Source of the DNA: Burkholderiales bacterium
GTDB lineage: Bacteria; Pseudomonadota; Gammaproteobacteria; Burkholderiales; Usitatibacteraceae
NCBI GenBank assembly: GCA_025936275.1
Contig: JAICTR010000093.1
Span: 1-8,994 of the forward strand
Length of the DNA stretch: 8,994 nt
Direction of reading: 5' to 3'
Position numbers and translations under genes: made by a program
Notes under the pieces: model-generated
Told to the model about the DNA's origin: nothing
Database searches by the model: none
The model's input: only the letters and a program-made list of their open reading frames with translations
Part shown: positions 6,496-8,994 of the stretch, in pieces
Numbering within the stretch: position 1 is the first letter of the stretch
Layout: each line of letters opens with the position of its first letter

Positions 6496-7785
6496 ATGAA
6501 GAAGCGTCTTGGCCCCATGGCCCGATCCCCTGCCGCACAATCGCGGCCCGCCACGCCGCTCGGGCTCGAGTTCCGCCGCGTCCGCGCCGCGACCGAGGCG
6601 CTGGCCGAGCCGCTCTCCGCCGAGGACTGCGCGATCCAGTCGATGCCCGACGCGAGCCCGGTGAAGTGGCACCTCGCCCACACGAGCTGGTTCTTCGAGA
6701 CGTTCGTGCTCGGCGCGCGCGGCATCGCGCCGTTCGATCCGGCATTCCGAATGCTCTTCAACTCGTACTACGAGGCGGTGGGCGAGCGCCATCCGCGCCC
6801 GCGCCGCGGGCTGCTGTCGCGTCCGGGCCTGGACGACGTGCTCGCCTACCGGCGGCACGTGGACGGCGCGATGGGCGAGCTCCTCGCGAGCGATCGGCTC
6901 GGGCCATCCGAACGTCGCGTCGTGGAGCTCGGCATCCAGCACGAGCAGCAGCACCAGGAGCTGATCCTCACCGACGTGAAGCACCTGCTCTCGTGCAATC
7001 CGCTGCGTCCGGCGTATCGCAAGCCCTGGCCCCTCACGCCGATCCACGGCACGCGGCGGCACTGGATCGCGATCGCCGGCGGCGTGCACGAGATCGGCCA
7101 TCGGGGATCGGGATTCGCGTTCGACAACGAGGGCCCGCGGCATCGCGTCGCGCTCGAGGATTTCGAGATCGCCTCGCATCCGGTCACGCACGGCGACTTC
7201 CTCGCGTTCATCGAGGACGGCGGTTACCGGCGTCCCGAGCTCTGGCTCGCGACGGGATGGGACACGCTGCGCGAGCGGGGGTGGGAAGCACCCGCATATT
7301 GGGAGCGCGGCGACGATGGTTGGCACACGTTCACGCTGCACGGCATGGCGCCGATCGAGGCCAACACGCCGGTGTGCCACGTGAGTTTCTACGAGGCCGA
7401 AGCCTTTGCGCGTTGGGCCGGGGCGCGGCTGCCGACCGAAGCGGAATGGGAAGTCGCGGTTGCGGCCACGCCGATCGCCGGCAACTTCGCGGAAAGCGGC
7501 GCGCTGCATCCGCTCGCCTGCCGCGAGGCGCCCGCGCCCGGCGCGTTGGCGCAGGCCTTCGGCGACGTGTGGGAATGGACGCGCAGCGACTATGCGCCGT
7601 ATCCCGGCTACCGGGCCGACGAAGGCGCGCTCGGCGAATACAACGGCAAGTTCATGGCCAACCAGTACGTGCTGCGCGGCGGCTCGTGCGCGACACCCGC
7701 GAGCCACATCCGCCCGACTTATCGCAATTTCTTTCCCACCGCGGCGCGCTGGCAGTTCTCGGGATTGCGCCTCGCGCGCCCTTAG
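6496..7785 (+). CDS. egtB: Ergothioneine biosynthesis protein EgtB (hercynine oxygenase)
   Basis: EgtB is an iron-dependent sulfoxide synthase. It joins hercynine to cysteine or gamma-glutamylcysteine with O2, the C-S step of ergothioneine synthesis. The 429-aa protein has a DinB-like domain (about 25-170) with likely iron ligands His62 (WHLAHTSWFFETF) and His149/His153 (HEQQHQE). The formylglycine-generating-enzyme-like domain (about 190-427) includes LPTEAEWEVA, FGDVWEWTRSDYAPYPGY and YVLRGGSCATP. The HLAHTSWFFETF and HEQQHQEL forms match bacterial EgtB and differ from SenA here. A strong GGGAGG lies 5 nt before the ATG. The gene is 34 bp after senC, likely the same operon. Its stop overlaps the convergent egtD stop. 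The sulfur donor cannot be decided from sequence, and no C-S lyase gene is nearby. Confidence 0.94.
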   Translation: MKKRLGPMARSPAAQSRPATPLGLEFRRVRAATEALAEPLSAEDCAIQSMPDASPVKWHLAHTSWFFETFVLGARGIAPFDPAFRMLFNSYYEAVGERHPRPRRGLLSRPGLDDVLAYRRHVDGAMGELLASDRLGPSERRVVELGIQHEQQHQELILTDVKHLLSCNPLRPAYRKPWPLTPIHGTRRHWIAIAGGVHEIGHRGSGFAFDNEGPRHRVALEDFEIASHPVTHGDFLAFIEDGGYRRPELWLATGWDTLRERGWEAPAYWERGDDGWHTFTLHGMAPIEANTPVCHVSFYEAEAFARWAGARLPTEAEWEVAVAATPIAGNFAESGALHPLACREAPAPGALAQAFGDVWEWTRSDYAPYPGYRADEGALGEYNGKFMANQYVLRGGSCATPASHIRPTYRNFFPTAARWQFSGLRLARP

Positions 7786-8756
7786 GCCGCGAGGAAGGCG
7801 AAGTAGCTCTCGCCCGGGCTCGTCCAGCGGCGCACGCGATCGAAGCCCGCCTCGGCGAGCAGCGCCTCGAACTCCGCCGCGGCGTACTTGTACGAATTCT
7901 CGGTATGGATGCGCTCGCCCCGGGCAAAGCGGCGCACCGTGTCGCCGCCCAGCCGCACCACCTGCTCGCCCTTCGATTCGAGGTGCATCTCCACCCGCCC
8001 GGCCGACTCGTTGTAGAAGCCGCGATGCGCGAACGCATCGAGCGCGAAATCGAATCCGAAGCGGCGATTCAAGTGGGCGAGCGCATTGCGGTTGAACGCG
8101 GCGGTGACGCCGAGGGCATCGTCGTACGCCGCATCGAGCAGCGCGCGGTCCTTCTTCGCATCGACGCCGATGAGAAGCCCGCTCCCGGGGCGCGGCTTGC
8201 AGAGCCCGTGCACCTCGCGCAGGAACGCGACCGCCTCGCGGGGCGTGAAGTTGCCGATGCTGGAGCCGGGGTAGAAGAAGAGCGCGGCGCGCTCGTCGAG
8301 CACATCGTCCAGCGGCAGCCCGTGCTGGAAGTCGGCGACGACGCCCAGCATCTCGACCGACGGGAAATCGGGCGCCATGCGATCGAGCGCGCGGCGCAGC
8401 TCGTGCGCCGCGATGTCCACCGCGACGTAGCGCGCGGGCTCGAGGAAGGGCAGCCACGATTCGGCCTTGCAGCAGTCGCCGGCGCCGAGATCGACGAACT
8501 GGCGCACCGCGCCGGCCGCCTCGGCGATCGCGCCGCGATGCTCGCGGAAGAGCGCGACCTCGGTTCGCGTCGGGTAGTACTCCGGCAGCCGGCAGATGGC
8601 GCCGTAGAGCGCGCAGCCGAGCTCGTCGTAGAACCAGCGCGGCGCGATGGTGGCCGGCGAATCGAGGAGGCGCGCGACCACCTCGGCGCGCTCGTCGCGC
8701 TGTCGGCCGGCGGAAAGATCGACGATCCGGCCGGCGGCGACCTTATCGTCCGGCAC
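7782..8756 (-). CDS. egtD: L-histidine N-alpha-methyltransferase EgtD
   Basis: EgtD trimethylates histidine with three SAM to give hercynine, the shared substrate of EgtB and SenA. The 324-aa length is typical. LPEYYPTRTE (57-66), the SAM-binding VDLGAGDCCKA (88-98), Asp114 in YVAVDI, FFYPGSSIGNF (160-170) with its histidine-binding Asn, FNRNALAHLNR (221-231) and IHTENSYKY (283-291) are all present. The start is GTG at 8756, with GAGG six bases upstream, and it overlaps the 3' end of the upstream thioredoxin-like gene by 14 bp. This suggests translational coupling. It converges with egtB, sharing TTAG so that TAG and TAA stops overlap. It is not in the senBC-egtB transcript, so its supply may be set separately. 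Confidence 0.96.
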   Translation of the reverse strand: MPDDKVAAGRIVDLSAGRQRDERAEVVARLLDSPATIAPRWFYDELGCALYGAICRLPEYYPTRTEVALFREHRGAIAEAAGAVRQFVDLGAGDCCKAESWLPFLEPARYVAVDIAAHELRRALDRMAPDFPSVEMLGVVADFQHGLPLDDVLDERAALFFYPGSSIGNFTPREAVAFLREVHGLCKPRPGSGLLIGVDAKKDRALLDAAYDDALGVTAAFNRNALAHLNRRFGFDFALDAFAHRGFYNESAGRVEMHLESKGEQVVRLGGDTVRRFARGERIHTENSYKYAAAEFEALLAEAGFDRVRRWTSPGESYFAFLAA

Positions 8757-8994
8757 CGGCCGCCTCGGTCACCAGGTCGCCGACCCTCTTCATCGACGCC
8801 GCATCGCTCCAGTCGCGCTCGCCGAACACCCACGTGCGCACGTTGCCGCGCGCGTCGATGAGGAAGCTCATCGGCAGGCCCTTTGCGCCCCAATCGTCGG
8901 CCGCCTTCTGGTCGGGATCGAGCAGCACGGGCACCTTCACCCCGCTCTTGCCCAGGAACTTCTCCACCTTGGCGCGCGACTCGCCGTAGTTCAC
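8743..8994 (-). CDS. TlpA/thioredoxin-family protein, C-terminal part (cut by the window edge)
   Basis: Only the last 83 residues are visible, and the frame stays open to the window end. The first visible codon, GTG, fits an internal valine better than a start. The fragment shows the second half of a redoxin/TlpA-like thioredoxin fold: NYGESRAKVEKFL, then PVLLDPDQKAADDWG, GLPMSFLIDARGNVR with the cis-proline loop (here Leu-Pro-Met), and a final GERDWSD block. The CXXC active site and any signal peptide lie outside the window. Such proteins act as thiol-disulfide oxidoreductases, often in the periplasm. Its overlap with egtD implies one transcript. A link to redox handling of the locus products is possible but not shown. 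Confidence 0.82.
   Translation of the reverse strand: MNYGESRAKVEKFLGKSGVKVPVLLDPDQKAADDWGAKGLPMSFLIDARGNVRTWVFGERDWSDAASMKRVGDLVTEAAGAGR

Noticed and set aside
3837..6761. A 974-codon open frame on the minus strand across senA, senB and senC.
   Set aside because: It runs antisense or out of frame to three recognised genes, has low-complexity Arg/Ala/His-rich translation and no family resemblance. Long shadow frames are expected in GC-rich DNA.
6310..8457. A 715-codon minus-strand frame and a 731-codon plus-strand frame (6666-8861) over egtB and egtD.
   Set aside because: Both are Arg/Ala-rich shadows of egtB and egtD, which carry full sets of family motifs in their own frames.

Overview
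This GC-rich window looks like the chromosome of a betaproteobacterium-like Pseudomonadota species. The reasons are the conserved order ffs (4.5S RNA), dnaX, ybaB, recR, and a ribosomal-operon-type leader whose boxA and following bases resemble betaproteobacterial rrn leaders. No 16S sequence is in the window, so the genus cannot be read.

Layout. Positions 1-115 hold a leader-like stretch on the minus strand: a hairpin, a boxA and a boxC-like element, as found before rRNA genes. It lies directly downstream of an initiator tRNA gene (116-192, minus) that has its own strong sigma70-type promoter (226-254). From 324 to 3119, all on minus, come the housekeeping genes recR, ybaB and dnaX and the signal-recognition-particle RNA ffs. 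The ffs RNA is followed by a probable intrinsic terminator.

From 3128 to the right end lies the most interesting part, a compact selenium/sulfur-histidine locus. senA (selenoneine synthase, minus) is head-to-head and overlapping with senB (selenosugar synthase, plus). senB is followed by senC/selD (selenophosphate synthetase, plus) and egtB (sulfoxide synthase of ergothioneine synthesis, plus). Converging on egtB by a 4-bp overlap is egtD (histidine methyltransferase, minus). egtD is preceded by, and overlaps, the 3' end of a thioredoxin/TlpA-like gene that runs off the window.

How the genes fit together: EgtD makes hercynine from histidine and SAM. SenC makes selenophosphate, and SenB transfers the selenium to a sugar nucleotide to give a selenosugar. 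SenA joins the selenosugar to hercynine, leading to selenoneine. EgtB uses the same hercynine with a sulfur donor to start ergothioneine. The locus thus carries a full predicted selenoneine pathway plus the first steps of ergothioneine synthesis, with hercynine as the branch point. No gene for the later ergothioneine steps (EgtC or EgtE type) or for EgtA is visible here.
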